Assembly: GCA_964433135.1 (NCBI GenBank)
Contig: CAYSQW010000014.1
Span: 1 to 64,000, forward strand
Direction of reading: 5' to 3'
DNA from: CAYSQW01 sp964433135
Lineage (GTDB): Bacteria > Acidobacteriota > Aminicenantia > Aminicenantales > Aminicenantaceae
DNA length: 64,000 bases
Part shown: positions 1 through 8,658 of the stretch, piece after piece
Numbering within the stretch: the first letter of the stretch is position 1
How the letters are laid out: each line of letters opens with the position of its first letter
The notes under the pieces: model-generated
The model's database searches: none
What the model saw: only the letters and a program-made list of their open reading frames with translations
Told to the model about the DNA's origin: nothing
Program-made: the position numbers and the translations under genes

Positions 1-14
1 CGGTCAAAGATAAA

Positions 15-1220
15 ATGAATCCGAATTTCAGGAATCTGCAGGGCGGATTGTTTGCCGAGGTCGCCAAGGCGGACGTGGGGGAAGCCGCCGCGAAGCTTAT
101 CGAACGCGGGGTCGATGTCATGGCGTGGGCGGATCCGCTCTTCCCGGATCCTTCCATCCCGGAGTCGGTGAAAAGAGCCATGATCGAAGCGATCGAAAGC
201 GGGATGCCCTCCCACTATACGATCCCGATCGGTCTTTTGGAGCTGAGGAAGGCCCTCGCCGGGAAGATCAAGCGGATGACGGGATTGGAGATTGACCCGC
301 ACCGCAACGTCATCGTGACGCCGGGGTCGGATTCCGGACTTCTCTACGCCATGATGCTTTTTATCGCGGACGGGGATGAAGTGATGGTGCCCGATCCGAG
401 CTATCCCAGCAATTTTCTGAACCCGAAGCTTTTGGGCGGCGCGACCGTCCCGGTTCCGCTGTATGCTGAGGACAACTACCAGGTCCGGATCGAGGAGTTC
501 GAAAAACGGCTGACGCCGCGGACGAAAATGGTGCTCATCACCCATCCCAACAACCCGACGGCCACGGTGTTCCGCCGGGAATCCGTTGAAAAGCTGTGTG
601 CATTCGTCAAAGACCACGATCTGATCCTGGTCAGCGATCAGGCGTTCGAGGATCATGTCTTTGACGATATCGAATTCGTTCATCCGGCCGCCTTGCCGGG
701 AATGTGGGAGAGGACGCTGACCGTGTGTTCGATCTCAAAGGGCATCGGGCTCAGCGGTTTCCGGATCGGGTATGTCTATGCCGCGGACACGATCATGGAT
801 GTTCTCTACGGAGGGGCGGTCAATGTTCTGGGCGCGGCGTCGACCATCACCTCGCTGGGGGCGATCGCGGCCCTGAAGGATGAAGCGCATCTCGAGGACA
901 ACTTCAGGCGGTTCGATAAAAGACGGCGCACGGCATGCCGTATCCTCGGTTCCATCCCGGGGGTGTCGATGAAGATGCCCGAAAGCGGTATCCTGGCCTG
1001 GCTCGATGTCTCGAAACTCGGGACCTCGGAAGAGGCCGTCAAGGCCATCCTGGATGATGCGAACATCCTGGTGAACGACGGCCGCGCTTACGGGGCGCAG
1101 GGGGATGGTTTTGTGAGGATCGTAACGGCCTGTTTCAAGGAGGAAGAAGAGGTGGTTGAAAGGTTCGAGAGGATAAGAGCCGCGCTGGTCGGATTGGCCG
1201 AGAAAAAAGGCGTCCGTTAA
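15..1220 (+). CDS. PLP-dependent aminotransferase, class I/II
   Basis: Fold-type I aminotransferase (about 401 residues, normal length) that would move an amino group between an amino acid and a 2-oxo acid in the cytosol. Visible landmarks are the substrate-binding N-terminal region, the THPNNPTATVF segment near residue 178 (the family NPTG-like motif), SDQAFEDHVF around residue 209, and the PLP-lysine motif SISKGIGLSGFRIG around residue 240. The reading frame is open to the left edge of the window and no clear ribosome binding site precedes this ATG, so the true start may lie upstream. The stop codon overlaps the stop of the convergent glycosyltransferase. The amino donor cannot be told from sequence alone; an aspartate- or alanine-type enzyme is most likely. 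Confidence 0.88.
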   Translation: MNPNFRNLQGGLFAEVAKADVGEAAAKLIERGVDVMAWADPLFPDPSIPESVKRAMIEAIESGMPSHYTIPIGLLELRKALAGKIKRMTGLEIDPHRNVIVTPGSDSGLLYAMMLFIADGDEVMVPDPSYPSNFLNPKLLGGATVPVPLYAEDNYQVRIEEFEKRLTPRTKMVLITHPNNPTATVFRRESVEKLCAFVKDHDLILVSDQAFEDHVFDDIEFVHPAALPGMWERTLTVCSISKGIGLSGFRIGYVYAADTIMDVLYGGAVNVLGAASTITSLGAIAALKDEAHLEDNFRRFDKRRRTACRILGSIPGVSMKMPESGILAWLDVSKLGTSEEAVKAILDDANILVNDGRAYGAQGDGFVRIVTACFKEEEEVVERFERIRAALVGLAEKKGVR

Positions 1221-2356
1221 CGGATGTCCTCGATGTCTTTGAACAGGGCTTCATATTTGACGGCCGTCGAACGTATATCGTAATCACGGGCGCGGTTTTC
1301 GGCCGCGGCGGTGATCCTCCGGCGGAGGGCCGGATCTTCCAGGAGGCGGCTTATGGCTGAGGCGAGGCCGGGGGCGTCTCTCATGGGAACCAGGAAACCG
1401 TTGTCGCCGGGGGTGATGATCTCTCCGGGGCCGCAGGGACATTGAGTGGAAACCACGGGGATGCCGCAGGCCATGGCCTCGATGATGACCATGGCGAATC
1501 CTTCCGTTTCCGAGGAGAGAACGAATACGTCACTGCGTGCCATATACTTGAAAGGATTTTTTTTATACCCGAGAAACGTTACCCGGTCCTCCAGTCCCAA
1601 TTCCCGGATTCGTGCTTTCAGGTTTTCTCTCTCCGGCCCTTCTCCCATAATGATCAGCTTGGCTTCGAACTTCCTGTTTACCAGGCTGAACGCGTCGATG
1701 AGCAGCGATTGGTTCTTTGAATGATCCAGTCGGCCGCAGGTAAGGATCACGGGATTTCGGCTCTGTTTTGAAAAGCGGCCGTCATTTACCGGTTCAAGGG
1801 CTTGTCTCTTTATATCAGCCAGGTCGCATCCATTCTGGATCACATGAATCCGGTTCGCGTCCATTCCCGGGATTGATACCAACTCCTTTTTGACCCCCTC
1901 GGATACGGCCACAACCGCGCTTGCCCTTGGATAGAGGAACCGGATCAAAAGCGATTTGAATTTCCCGAAACGTTCGTGGTCAATGGTGTATTGGAAGACA
2001 TTATGAAAACTGGCAATAACCTTGGGTTTAGGAAATACGATGAGGCGGGCGGCCAGTGAGACGAAGCCGGCATATTCCATGAAGCTGAGAACGGTGTCGA
2101 TCCTGGATTTTCGGTAAAGTCGCGCCAGCTTAACGATCATGCCGAAAACGGAGAACCGGTTTTTCTTGCCTAGGCTGATCAGGGAGATGTCTTTAGGGAT
2201 CTGGTCGAGATACACGCCTTTTCTGTCGAATACCGCCACCAGCATCCGGAAGCGGCGGCGGTCCATATGGTGAAGCAAATGGGACAGCATGTGTTCGGCT
2301 CCACCCCCGACCAGAGAGGGGATCACGAACAATACCGTGGAACGCCTGTCCTTCAT
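1217..2356 (-). CDS. GT4-family glycosyltransferase (downstream of a pair)
   Basis: Retaining GT-B glycosyltransferase of family 4 (379 residues), expected to transfer a sugar from a nucleotide sugar to a surface glycan or lipid on the cytosolic face of the membrane. The N-terminal glycine loop reads VGGGAEHMLSHLL. The C-terminal donor domain holds CGRLDHSKNQ, GEGPERENL and the E-x7-E motif SETEGFAMVIIEAMACGIPVV. Its start codon overlaps the stop of the upstream glycosyltransferase in an ATGA, so the two are almost certainly co-translated. Sugar and acceptor are unknown. Confidence 0.9.
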   Translation of the reverse strand: MKDRRSTVLFVIPSLVGGGAEHMLSHLLHHMDRRRFRMLVAVFDRKGVYLDQIPKDISLISLGKKNRFSVFGMIVKLARLYRKSRIDTVLSFMEYAGFVSLAARLIVFPKPKVIASFHNVFQYTIDHERFGKFKSLLIRFLYPRASAVVAVSEGVKKELVSIPGMDANRIHVIQNGCDLADIKRQALEPVNDGRFSKQSRNPVILTCGRLDHSKNQSLLIDAFSLVNRKFEAKLIIMGEGPERENLKARIRELGLEDRVTFLGYKKNPFKYMARSDVFVLSSETEGFAMVIIEAMACGIPVVSTQCPCGPGEIITPGDNGFLVPMRDAPGLASAISRLLEDPALRRRITAAAENRARDYDIRSTAVKYEALFKDIEDIR

Positions 2357-3477
2357 TTCACCCGTCTCGAAATAAGATCCCGATATTGAAGCATGATTCC
2401 GGAAAGCTCAAAATCATGCACCCTTATATCAGCGTTTTTGACCAGAGTGTCGCGAAGCTTTTTATTCTCAAGAAGCCGCAGTGCGCCGGCGGCCAGCGCC
2501 GAGCTGTCGGCGGGTGGAACCAGCAGACCGTCGACACCGTCGCTTATGATCTCACCCGGTCCTTCCGGGCAGTTCGCGGCAACGACCGGCAATCCGCAGG
2601 CCATCGCCTCGATGATCACGATGCCGAATCCCTCCCAAAGTGAAGGCAGCATGAATATATCGGCCCGTGCCATTAAGGCGTAGGGATTTTTTTTAAAGCC
2701 TGCGAAATGGATGCGGTCGTCGAGAGACAGCGATCGAGCCAGTGTCGCAAGCTCTTCCCGGTCGGGACCGTTCCCTACGATCAGCAAATGGGAGGGGAGA
2801 CTACGGGTGATCTGCTGAAATGCCCGCAGCAGGTAAGGATATCCTTTCTGCTTTCGCAGGCCGCCGACGGCGATGATAACAGGCTCTTGGCCTGTCTGCG
2901 GGAAATCTGCCGGTTCCGAGGATTGCTGTCTAACGTAAGTGATGGGTACGGGATTATAGATGGGAGTGATGCGTCCGGGGGGAACGCCCAGTTTTACCAG
3001 CTCTGCTTTAATACCGCGGGAAGCCGTTACTATGCTGTCAGCCCGGGAGTAAAGAAGTTTGATGAGGCGTTTCCAGAGCCACCATCGTGGGAGATCGGAT
3101 TTAACCCACCCGGTTATCGAGGTCTGATCGATCAGCATGACGCTGGTTTTGATCCACGCCAGCGAACGAGCGACCACCGTTTTGACATTCTCATGGGTGA
3201 TGATGGAGATTACCAGGTCCGGTTTTTCCCTGCGTATCAGTCGGGAAAGCTTCCAGACATCCGTGAAGAATTGGAGCCGGAACCGCCGCTGTTTTTTTGT
3301 GCCCAAGTCCGCGATCTTGACGGTTTCCGGGATATGCCCTACGAATTCCCCTTCGCGGACAAAAGAGACCAGCCAGGGAGCGTAATCCCATTCGTTAAGC
3401 GAGCGCAGCAGGTGCAGGGCGATCCGCTCCGTCCCTCCTCCCGAAAAAAAATTACATACGACAAAAGCTTTTTTCAT
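2353..3477 (-). CDS. GT4-family glycosyltransferase (first of a pair)
   Basis: Second GT4 enzyme (374 residues), clearly paralogous to its neighbour. It has FSGGGTERIALHLL at the N-terminus, AVGGLRKQKGYPYLLRAF and VGNGPDREELATLA in the donor domain, and the E-x7-E motif SLWEGFGIVIIEAMACGLPVV. It lies 27 bp after the membrane coiled-coil gene on the same strand and no Shine-Dalgarno is evident before the ATG, so translation may depend on the transcript entering from upstream. The pair probably adds successive sugars to one glycan; no polymerase or flippase is in the window, so the product cannot be named. Confidence 0.9.
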   Translation of the reverse strand: MKKAFVVCNFFSGGGTERIALHLLRSLNEWDYAPWLVSFVREGEFVGHIPETVKIADLGTKKQRRFRLQFFTDVWKLSRLIRREKPDLVISIITHENVKTVVARSLAWIKTSVMLIDQTSITGWVKSDLPRWWLWKRLIKLLYSRADSIVTASRGIKAELVKLGVPPGRITPIYNPVPITYVRQQSSEPADFPQTGQEPVIIAVGGLRKQKGYPYLLRAFQQITRSLPSHLLIVGNGPDREELATLARSLSLDDRIHFAGFKKNPYALMARADIFMLPSLWEGFGIVIIEAMACGLPVVAANCPEGPGEIISDGVDGLLVPPADSSALAAGALRLLENKKLRDTLVKNADIRVHDFELSGIMLQYRDLISRRVK

Positions 3478-3504
3478 ACTTGAAATATAATACCGGGCGT
3501 TTTC

Positions 3505-4170
3505 TCACATCCTGCTCTGTTTGAGGTAGCGCAGGCCTTTATTCCGGATGGAATATCGGATCTGCCCGTATTCGTCCATCTCGCCTTCCTCGATCAGCTG
3601 CAGGTCGTCCAGTTCGCTCAGGATGATCTGAAGATCGGACATCTGCTTTTCGAATTTTTCGGTGTACAGGGCCTCCAGGTTCTTGAGCGTATCGGTTTTG
3701 GTCGCCTGGTTGGCCAGGGTCTTGAGGATGAACCGCACCTCGTTTCTCGGTTTCAGATTCTCCAGGCTGGTTTTCAGGGCGTTCAATTCCTTGTTCTCGG
3801 TTATAAAGGTCTCGTTGATTTTGATCTGGCGGTTCGCCTTGTCTTTGAGCTCGTTGAGGAGCTTGGTGAAATTTTTATTGTTTTCGAGGATCTCCGCAAT
3901 GTTTTTATCCGAAAGCTCGTCATTCAAGCGGGCGGATAACCGGACGTTCTTTCGATTCAGCGAATAAACGCTTATAAAGAGAACCAGAACCAGCAGCAGC
4001 AGGCCGATGTCGATCCCGAGTAGGAAATCCGTGGTTCTCTTCGTCGATTCAAAGGGGTCCGCCTTCGAGAGGAAGGAGCCCAGAACAAAACTGATCAGGC
4101 CGATTCCGACTGTGGCGGCAATCCACTGCAGGAGGAGGCGGCTTCGCTTTTTTTCTTCGTTTTTCGTCAC
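3505..4170 (-). CDS. Two-TM membrane protein with coiled coil and C-terminal winged-helix-like region
   Basis: Not recognised as a named family (221 residues). Two hydrophobic segments (about residues 14-32 and 49-68) form a hairpin, followed by a Lys/Glu/Asn-rich helical stretch to about residue 140 that reads as a coiled coil. The C-terminal 80 residues (IILSELDDLQLIEEGEMDEY, then RYSIRNKGLRYLKQ) look like a small winged-helix fold facing the cytosol. The start is GTG with AAGGAG 6 nt upstream. It sits between the peroxidase gene and the glycosyltransferases on the same strand. A membrane-tethered regulator is possible, but this rests only on helix-wing-like pattern. Confidence 0.7.
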   Translation of the reverse strand: MTKNEEKKRSRLLLQWIAATVGIGLISFVLGSFLSKADPFESTKRTTDFLLGIDIGLLLLVLVLFISVYSLNRKNVRLSARLNDELSDKNIAEILENNKNFTKLLNELKDKANRQIKINETFITENKELNALKTSLENLKPRNEVRFILKTLANQATKTDTLKNLEALYTEKFEKQMSDLQIILSELDDLQLIEEGEMDEYGQIRYSIRNKGLRYLKQSRM

Positions 4171-4294
4171 GGCGTTCTCCTTAATGGGTCTGTTTCTGCG
4201 TCTTCAGCTTACCGAATATCCGGCTCGATATCGAGTCTTTTTTCGGCCGTCCCCGCGGAGAATGCAGCGAACTTCCGGGAAATTCCTTTCCGTT

Positions 4295-5554
4295 CTATTT
4301 TATGTATCCGTCGGAGAGGGTCGTCATGAACAGAACGATGAGATCTTCTTCCCGTTCCGTCAGTCCCAGGTCCCCCAATTCGTCGACATTGATGTTTTCC
4401 GCCACCTCGGGAGGGGGGAACTCTTCCACGTCTCTGGCATTGTAAAAGTGGACGACCTCTTTCAGGCTTTTGAAAACACCGTTGTGCATGAAGGCTTTGA
4501 CGAAATCCTCCTCCGGCCGGAGATCGACATTGCGCAGGGTCGGCACTTTCTGCTTGCCCATGTTGGCGGCGGCATGATCTTTATACTTTTCTGTGCCCTC
4601 GAGAAATTCGCCCAGTCCGAGATCTTTCCATGCGGCACCGTCCGGATTCCATTCGGAGTCCATGGTGTAAAAAGGATTGTCGGGATTGCGCGGCGTCCCC
4701 AGGTTGTCGTAGGTGAAATCCGTAAACAGCGGCGGTTCTCCGTGCGGACCCGGGGTCAGCACATGGCATTCGGCGCACAGGCCTTTGGTGGCGAAGAGCA
4801 TCAGTCCTTCCGTCTCGTCTTCGGAAAGCCCCATCCCTTTATATTGCTCCCAGTTTTCTTCATCGATGAGGGCCGTATCCTTCCCTGCTTCGTTGGCGTT
4901 CTTCCAGAATGCGTCGAACTTGGAACTGTAGGGATTGACTTCAAAAGAGCGCTCATAAGCGGCGATGGAGCGGCCGATCCGGTCGTAAACCGCTTTCAGA
5001 TCCTTTTCGGCATCCAGGGACCCCTCTCCCCAGACTTCTTCGAAAAGGCCCGCATATTCGGATTTTTGCACCACCGTGACGACGGCCAGGCTGTCGGCCA
5101 TGTTCTGTTCCAGAGGATTGAGGAAAGGCCCCTGCGCTTGCTCGGCGACGGGATCCTGCAGGTCCCATCCCGAAGCTCTTCCGTTCCAGAACATGCCGCC
5201 CACAAAAACTTCTTCATCATTATCTTCATCTTGAACGTAGGCGAGAATGGGGCTGGCCCCGGCGTAGGCCGCGGTGGGCGGTTTGCGGTTGCCGAACCGC
5301 CCTTTCAGGGCGCCTTCATAGACGGCGCCTTCGGCGTTGATCTCCGAATCCGGTCCCGTCCATCCCGCCGAGGGGGCGTGGCATGTGGCGCACGCCTGAC
5401 CCGGGGGAGAAGAGAGATTGGCGTCGAAGAACAGCTTCTTTCCCAGAGATTCCAGCTTGCTCAGCTCCTGGGGGTTTTCGGTATCCTGAACGGTTTCGCC
5501 CGCGCAAAACGCGAGAAAAAGCAGTGCGATCAGTGCGATGCTTATTTTTTTCAT
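4295..5554 (-). CDS. Exported di-haem cytochrome c peroxidase / MauG-family protein
   Basis: Periplasmic di-haem c-type protein (419 residues) of the bacterial cytochrome c peroxidase/MauG family, which reduces hydrogen peroxide or carries out related oxidations with electrons from small cytochromes. Two CxxCH haem sites are visible: CATCH, followed by APSAGWTGP as usual for the family, and CAECH. The start at 5554 is chosen because an AGGAGG lies just upstream and the protein then begins with a signal peptide (MKKISIALIALLFLAFCAG); the frame is open further upstream but that part has no signal-like character. A TATACT/TGGACT promoter fits just upstream. Cysteine in the signal could mark a lipoprotein, although Phe at -1 is unusual. 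Confidence 0.9.
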   Translation of the reverse strand: MKKISIALIALLFLAFCAGETVQDTENPQELSKLESLGKKLFFDANLSSPPGQACATCHAPSAGWTGPDSEINAEGAVYEGALKGRFGNRKPPTAAYAGASPILAYVQDEDNDEEVFVGGMFWNGRASGWDLQDPVAEQAQGPFLNPLEQNMADSLAVVTVVQKSEYAGLFEEVWGEGSLDAEKDLKAVYDRIGRSIAAYERSFEVNPYSSKFDAFWKNANEAGKDTALIDEENWEQYKGMGLSEDETEGLMLFATKGLCAECHVLTPGPHGEPPLFTDFTYDNLGTPRNPDNPFYTMDSEWNPDGAAWKDLGLGEFLEGTEKYKDHAAANMGKQKVPTLRNVDLRPEEDFVKAFMHNGVFKSLKEVVHFYNARDVEEFPPPEVAENINVDELGDLGLTEREEDLIVLFMTTLSDGYIK

Positions 5555-5576
5555 TCGCTTTCTCCTCCTGGAATAT

Positions 5577-5604
5577 AGTATAGCCGGAGATGAAAAAAAG
5601 TCCA
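5577..5604 (-). promoter_or_regulatory. Sigma-70-type promoter for the peroxidase gene
   Basis: On the minus strand TGGACT (5599-5604) and TATACT (5577-5582) are separated by 16 bp, placing the transcription start about 15-20 nt before the ATG at 5554. The spacing to the AGGAGG is tight but workable. Confidence 0.45.
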
Positions 5605-5713
5605 GAGCATGAGGCCTCCTCGGATGACACCATGGAGGAGAGTGTCGTAAGATAAGGGGAAGCAATTCACCCATCATAAGGGGGATTTAGCATCGATGCC
5701 GGTCCCACTCAAA

Positions 5714-5740
5714 AAGATATATTCTCACCTGAAATATCTT
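5714..5740 (+). promoter_or_regulatory. Candidate operator: AAGATAT-N13-ATATCTT inverted repeat
   Basis: Perfect 7-bp inverted repeat with 13-bp spacer in the 260-bp gap between the divergent peroxidase and permease genes. The left 12 bases AAGATATATTCT recur exactly at 30884-30895 in the promoter of a padR-permease operon, so the same regulator could bind both. No good -35 element is visible beside it here. Confidence 0.4.
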
Positions 5741-5814
5741 AAAAGACGGAAATAAACGATTTGCTCGGAATTTTCGTCTTATAAGGAGTGTGATTAAAAG
5801 GGGGGGCATATCCT

Positions 5815-8220
5815 ATGCTGAAAAATTATATAAAAATCGCGTTCCGGAATTTCAGAAAGCATCTGAGTTTCAGCCTCATCAATGTAGCGGGTCTGGCCGT
5901 GGGTATGGCCTGCTGCATCCTGATCATGCTTTTCGTCTTGGATGAGCTGAGTTTCGACAGGTTTCACGATAACCACGACCGTATTTACCGGGTCACGCGG
6001 AAGTGGTTCAACGAGGACGGCGCGGTCAACCTCCACCTGGGCCACGTGGCCCCTCCCGTCGGTCCGCTGCTCAAAAGCGATTTTCCGGAATTGTCGGCCG
6101 TGGTCCGGCTGCATCGGTTGGGGCGGCTCATCGTGGGAAACGAAGAGGCCTTTTTCGAGGAGGCGGAGTTTTTCTTCGCGGAGCCGGAATTATTCGACAT
6201 CTTCAGCTTCGAAATGACCGCGGGCGATCCCGCCACGGCTCTCACGGATCCTTTCTCCATGGTCATCACCGAAGCCGTTGCCGAAAAATATTTCGGTTCC
6301 GAGGATCCAATGGGCAGGTCGTTGAGCATCCGGGTCGATGACCAGAGCGCGGATATGAGGATCACGGGGATCATCGAGCCGATGCCGCACAACTCCCACT
6401 TTCATGCGGATTTCCTGGGATCGTTCAGCACCTATGAAGCCGTTGCGGGACAGGAGGAACTGCAGAACTGGATGAGCAATAATTTCGCCACCTACCTCTT
6501 GCTGCCGGAACATTATGACGTCGACAAGCTGAAAGCCGGCCTCGACCCGTTCATCGACAGGCACATGTCGCCGGGAAGAAGTAAAATCACCAAACTCGAG
6601 CTGCAGCGGATGACGGATATCCATCTCCGCTCCCACCTCGATTCCGAGATCGAGGCAAACAGCGATATGATGTACGTCACGGTCTTTTCTCTTATCGCGA
6701 TGTTTATCCTGCTGATCGCCTGCGTCAATTTCATGAACCTATCCACAGCCCGTTCCGCTCATCGGGCCCGGGAGGTCGGATTGCGTCGTGTCGCCGGAGC
6801 CCACAAGAGACAGCTCATCCCCCAGTTTTTGAGCGAGTCCATCCTCACTGCTTTCTTCTCCCTTCTGGCGGCTCTGGCGATCGTTCTCGCGGTTCTTCCG
6901 GTCTTCAATCGGTTCGTCGAAAGGGAGCTCTCCCTGAACTTATTGGGAAACGGGGCTCTGTTTTTGGGACTGCTCGCCATCACCGTTTTCGTGGGGCTCG
7001 TGTCCGGGATCTACCCTGCGCTTTTTCTGTCTTCCTTCAAGCCCGTTCGGGTCCTCAAGGGCAACCTGAGGCGGGGGAAAAAGGGATTTTCTTTCAGGAC
7101 CGTACTGGTCGTGTTCCAGTTCGCCACCTCGATCACCTTGATTATCTGCGTGGGCGTCGTCGGCGGGCAGCTGGATTTCATGCGGTCGCGGGATCTGGGT
7201 TTCGATGAGGAGCATGTCGTCGTGCTTCCCGGTTCACCGGCCGTAGCCGGGAATCTCGAAAGCTTCAAGGCCCGGCTGCTCCGCAACCCCGGGGTGTTGG
7301 GCGTATCTGCGGCCAAGCGTGTGCCTTCGGGGAGGCTGCTGGATTCCGCCGGAGCCCAGGTGCTGAGCGGCGGAACCAGCCGCCCGGTCTCCTTTCGCAT
7401 CGCTCAATTGAGGGTGGATGCCGATTATATCCCGACATTTCGGATGGAGATGGCGGCCGGCCGGAATTTTTCCAAGCAAATGGGGACGGATTTTGATCAG
7501 GCGTTCATTCTCAACGAAGCGGCGGTCCGGCGGATCGGGTGGATATCGCCGGAGGAGGCCGTCGGGCAGGGATTCGGCTACGGCCGCCGCAGCGGGAAGA
7601 TCATCGGCGTGGTCAAGGACTTTCATTTCGAATCGCTCCACCAGGAGATCGCTCCCATCGTGATGTTCCTTTCGACGATAAGCCTGAATCAGATTGCGGT
7701 GAGGATCAGTCCCCAAAACATTCCCCGGACCATGGCGTTTCTCCGGGAGGTGTGGGCGGAAGTGCGCCCGGATTATCCTTTCTCCTATTATTTCATCGAC
7801 GAAAACTTCGATCGGCTTTACCGGTCCGAAAAAAAACTTCAAAGCATTTTCAGCGTTTTCGCGTTTTTATCGGTATTCATCGGATGTCTGGGATTGTTCG
7901 GTTTGGCGGCCTATTCCGCCGAGCGGAGAACCAGGGAGATCGGCATCCGGAAGGTTCTGGGCGCGTCGACGGCGGGGATCACCGCCCTGCTGTCGCGGGA
8001 ATTCAGCAAGTGGGTGCTGCTGGCCAATGTGATCGCCTGGCCCGCGGCTTATTTGCTCATGTCCCGCTGGCTTAGGAATTTCGCCTACCGGTCGGGGCTC
8101 GATATCGGGATATTTTTCCTGGCAGGAATCCTGGCCTGGGCGATCGCCTTTATCACGGTCGGTTATCAGGCGATAAAAGCATCGGGCATTGATCCCGCGG
8201 TCACCCTGAAATATGAGTAG
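5815..8220 (+). CDS. MacB/FtsX-type ABC transporter permease (orphan, no prefix)
   Basis: Large inner-membrane permease (801 residues) built from two FtsX/MacB-type units. TM1 (about 21-43) is followed by DELSFDRFHDNHDRIYRV and a periplasmic domain, then TM2 (about 286-306) with ACVNFMNLSTARSAHRAREVG, TM3-5, a second periplasmic domain ending in GVVKDFHFESLH and PFSYYFIDENFDRLYRSE, and three final TMs beginning GCLGLFGLAAYSAERRTREIG. It ends in TLKYE. Family members export or mechanotransmit with a MacB/LolD-like ATPase, but none is near. It lacks the cytosolic prefix and PadR gene of some paralogues; the start follows a G-run ribosome binding site. Substrate unknown. Confidence 0.9.
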   Translation: MLKNYIKIAFRNFRKHLSFSLINVAGLAVGMACCILIMLFVLDELSFDRFHDNHDRIYRVTRKWFNEDGAVNLHLGHVAPPVGPLLKSDFPELSAVVRLHRLGRLIVGNEEAFFEEAEFFFAEPELFDIFSFEMTAGDPATALTDPFSMVITEAVAEKYFGSEDPMGRSLSIRVDDQSADMRITGIIEPMPHNSHFHADFLGSFSTYEAVAGQEELQNWMSNNFATYLLLPEHYDVDKLKAGLDPFIDRHMSPGRSKITKLELQRMTDIHLRSHLDSEIEANSDMMYVTVFSLIAMFILLIACVNFMNLSTARSAHRAREVGLRRVAGAHKRQLIPQFLSESILTAFFSLLAALAIVLAVLPVFNRFVERELSLNLLGNGALFLGLLAITVFVGLVSGIYPALFLSSFKPVRVLKGNLRRGKKGFSFRTVLVVFQFATSITLIICVGVVGGQLDFMRSRDLGFDEEHVVVLPGSPAVAGNLESFKARLLRNPGVLGVSAAKRVPSGRLLDSAGAQVLSGGTSRPVSFRIAQLRVDADYIPTFRMEMAAGRNFSKQMGTDFDQAFILNEAAVRRIGWISPEEAVGQGFGYGRRSGKIIGVVKDFHFESLHQEIAPIVMFLSTISLNQIAVRISPQNIPRTMAFLREVWAEVRPDYPFSYYFIDENFDRLYRSEKKLQSIFSVFAFLSVFIGCLGLFGLAAYSAERRTREIGIRKVLGASTAGITALLSREFSKWVLLANVIAWPAAYLLMSRWLRNFAYRSGLDIGIFFLAGILAWAIAFITVGYQAIKASGIDPAVTLKYE

Positions 8221-8272
8221 CAAACTCTGATCGGTGTTACGCCGGCCTGAAAAATATTCTCCACGCATGAAA

Positions 8273-8320
8273 CCTTTTTATGTAATTTGCGTCTTTATAT
8301 ATGTGAATTACATAAAAAGG
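8273..8320 (+). promoter_or_regulatory. 15-bp perfect inverted repeat upstream of padR (operator or SD-sequestering hairpin)
   Basis: CCTTTTTATGTAATT (8273-8287) and AATTACATAAAAAGG (8306-8320) are exact reverse complements separated by 18 bp. The core ATGT...ACAT resembles known PadR operator half-sites. The right arm runs into the AAGGGG ribosome binding site of the padR gene starting at 8329, so in RNA the same element could mask the Shine-Dalgarno. The spacer contains TATATAT, usable as a -10. Confidence 0.65.
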
Positions 8321-8328
8321 GGCTTATC

Positions 8329-8658
8329 ATGAAAGAATTGACCGTCCTGGAACAGATCATCCTCTCCGCCGTATGGAACCTGAAGCCAAACGCGTACGGC
8401 GTGTCCGTAAGGCAAAGGGTGAAAAAGCTGCTCGGGAAGAATATCAACTACGGAACCCTGTACAACGCGCTGGAGCAGCTGCTGAACAAGGGTTACGTCG
8501 CCAAAAAAAAGGGAGAATCCGGCCCGGAGCGGATCGGACGACCCCGGATTTTTTACTCTCTGACTCGTGACGGAGAAAAAGCCCTGCGGGATGCTTACGA
8601 GCTTCACCGGACGATCTGGAACAGCATCCCCGATTTTGTCGAAAGCCGCAAACCATGA
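8329..8658 (+). CDS. PadR-family transcriptional regulator
   Basis: Small winged-helix repressor (109 residues) of the PadR type, dimeric and DNA-binding, usually responding to small molecules. Family signatures are MKELTVLEQIILSAVWNL, then GVSVRQRV, NYGTLYNALEQLLNKGYV (recognition helix and wing), RPRIFYSLTRDGEKAL. The ATG at 8329 is chosen over an upstream TTG because it has AAGGGG before it and begins where the family begins. It ends in an ATGA overlap with the downstream permease, so the two are translationally coupled; the 15-bp inverted repeat immediately upstream is the obvious autoregulatory site. Confidence 0.92.
   Translation: MKELTVLEQIILSAVWNLKPNAYGVSVRQRVKKLLGKNINYGTLYNALEQLLNKGYVAKKKGESGPERIGRPRIFYSLTRDGEKALRDAYELHRTIWNSIPDFVESRKP

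Noticed and set aside
4007..5578. Long open frame on the plus strand (523 codons)
   Set aside because: It lies antisense to the cytochrome peroxidase and coiled-coil genes, whose haem and signal motifs are clear; its translation has no recognisable domain and the typical Arg/His/Gly-rich look of GC-rich antisense.
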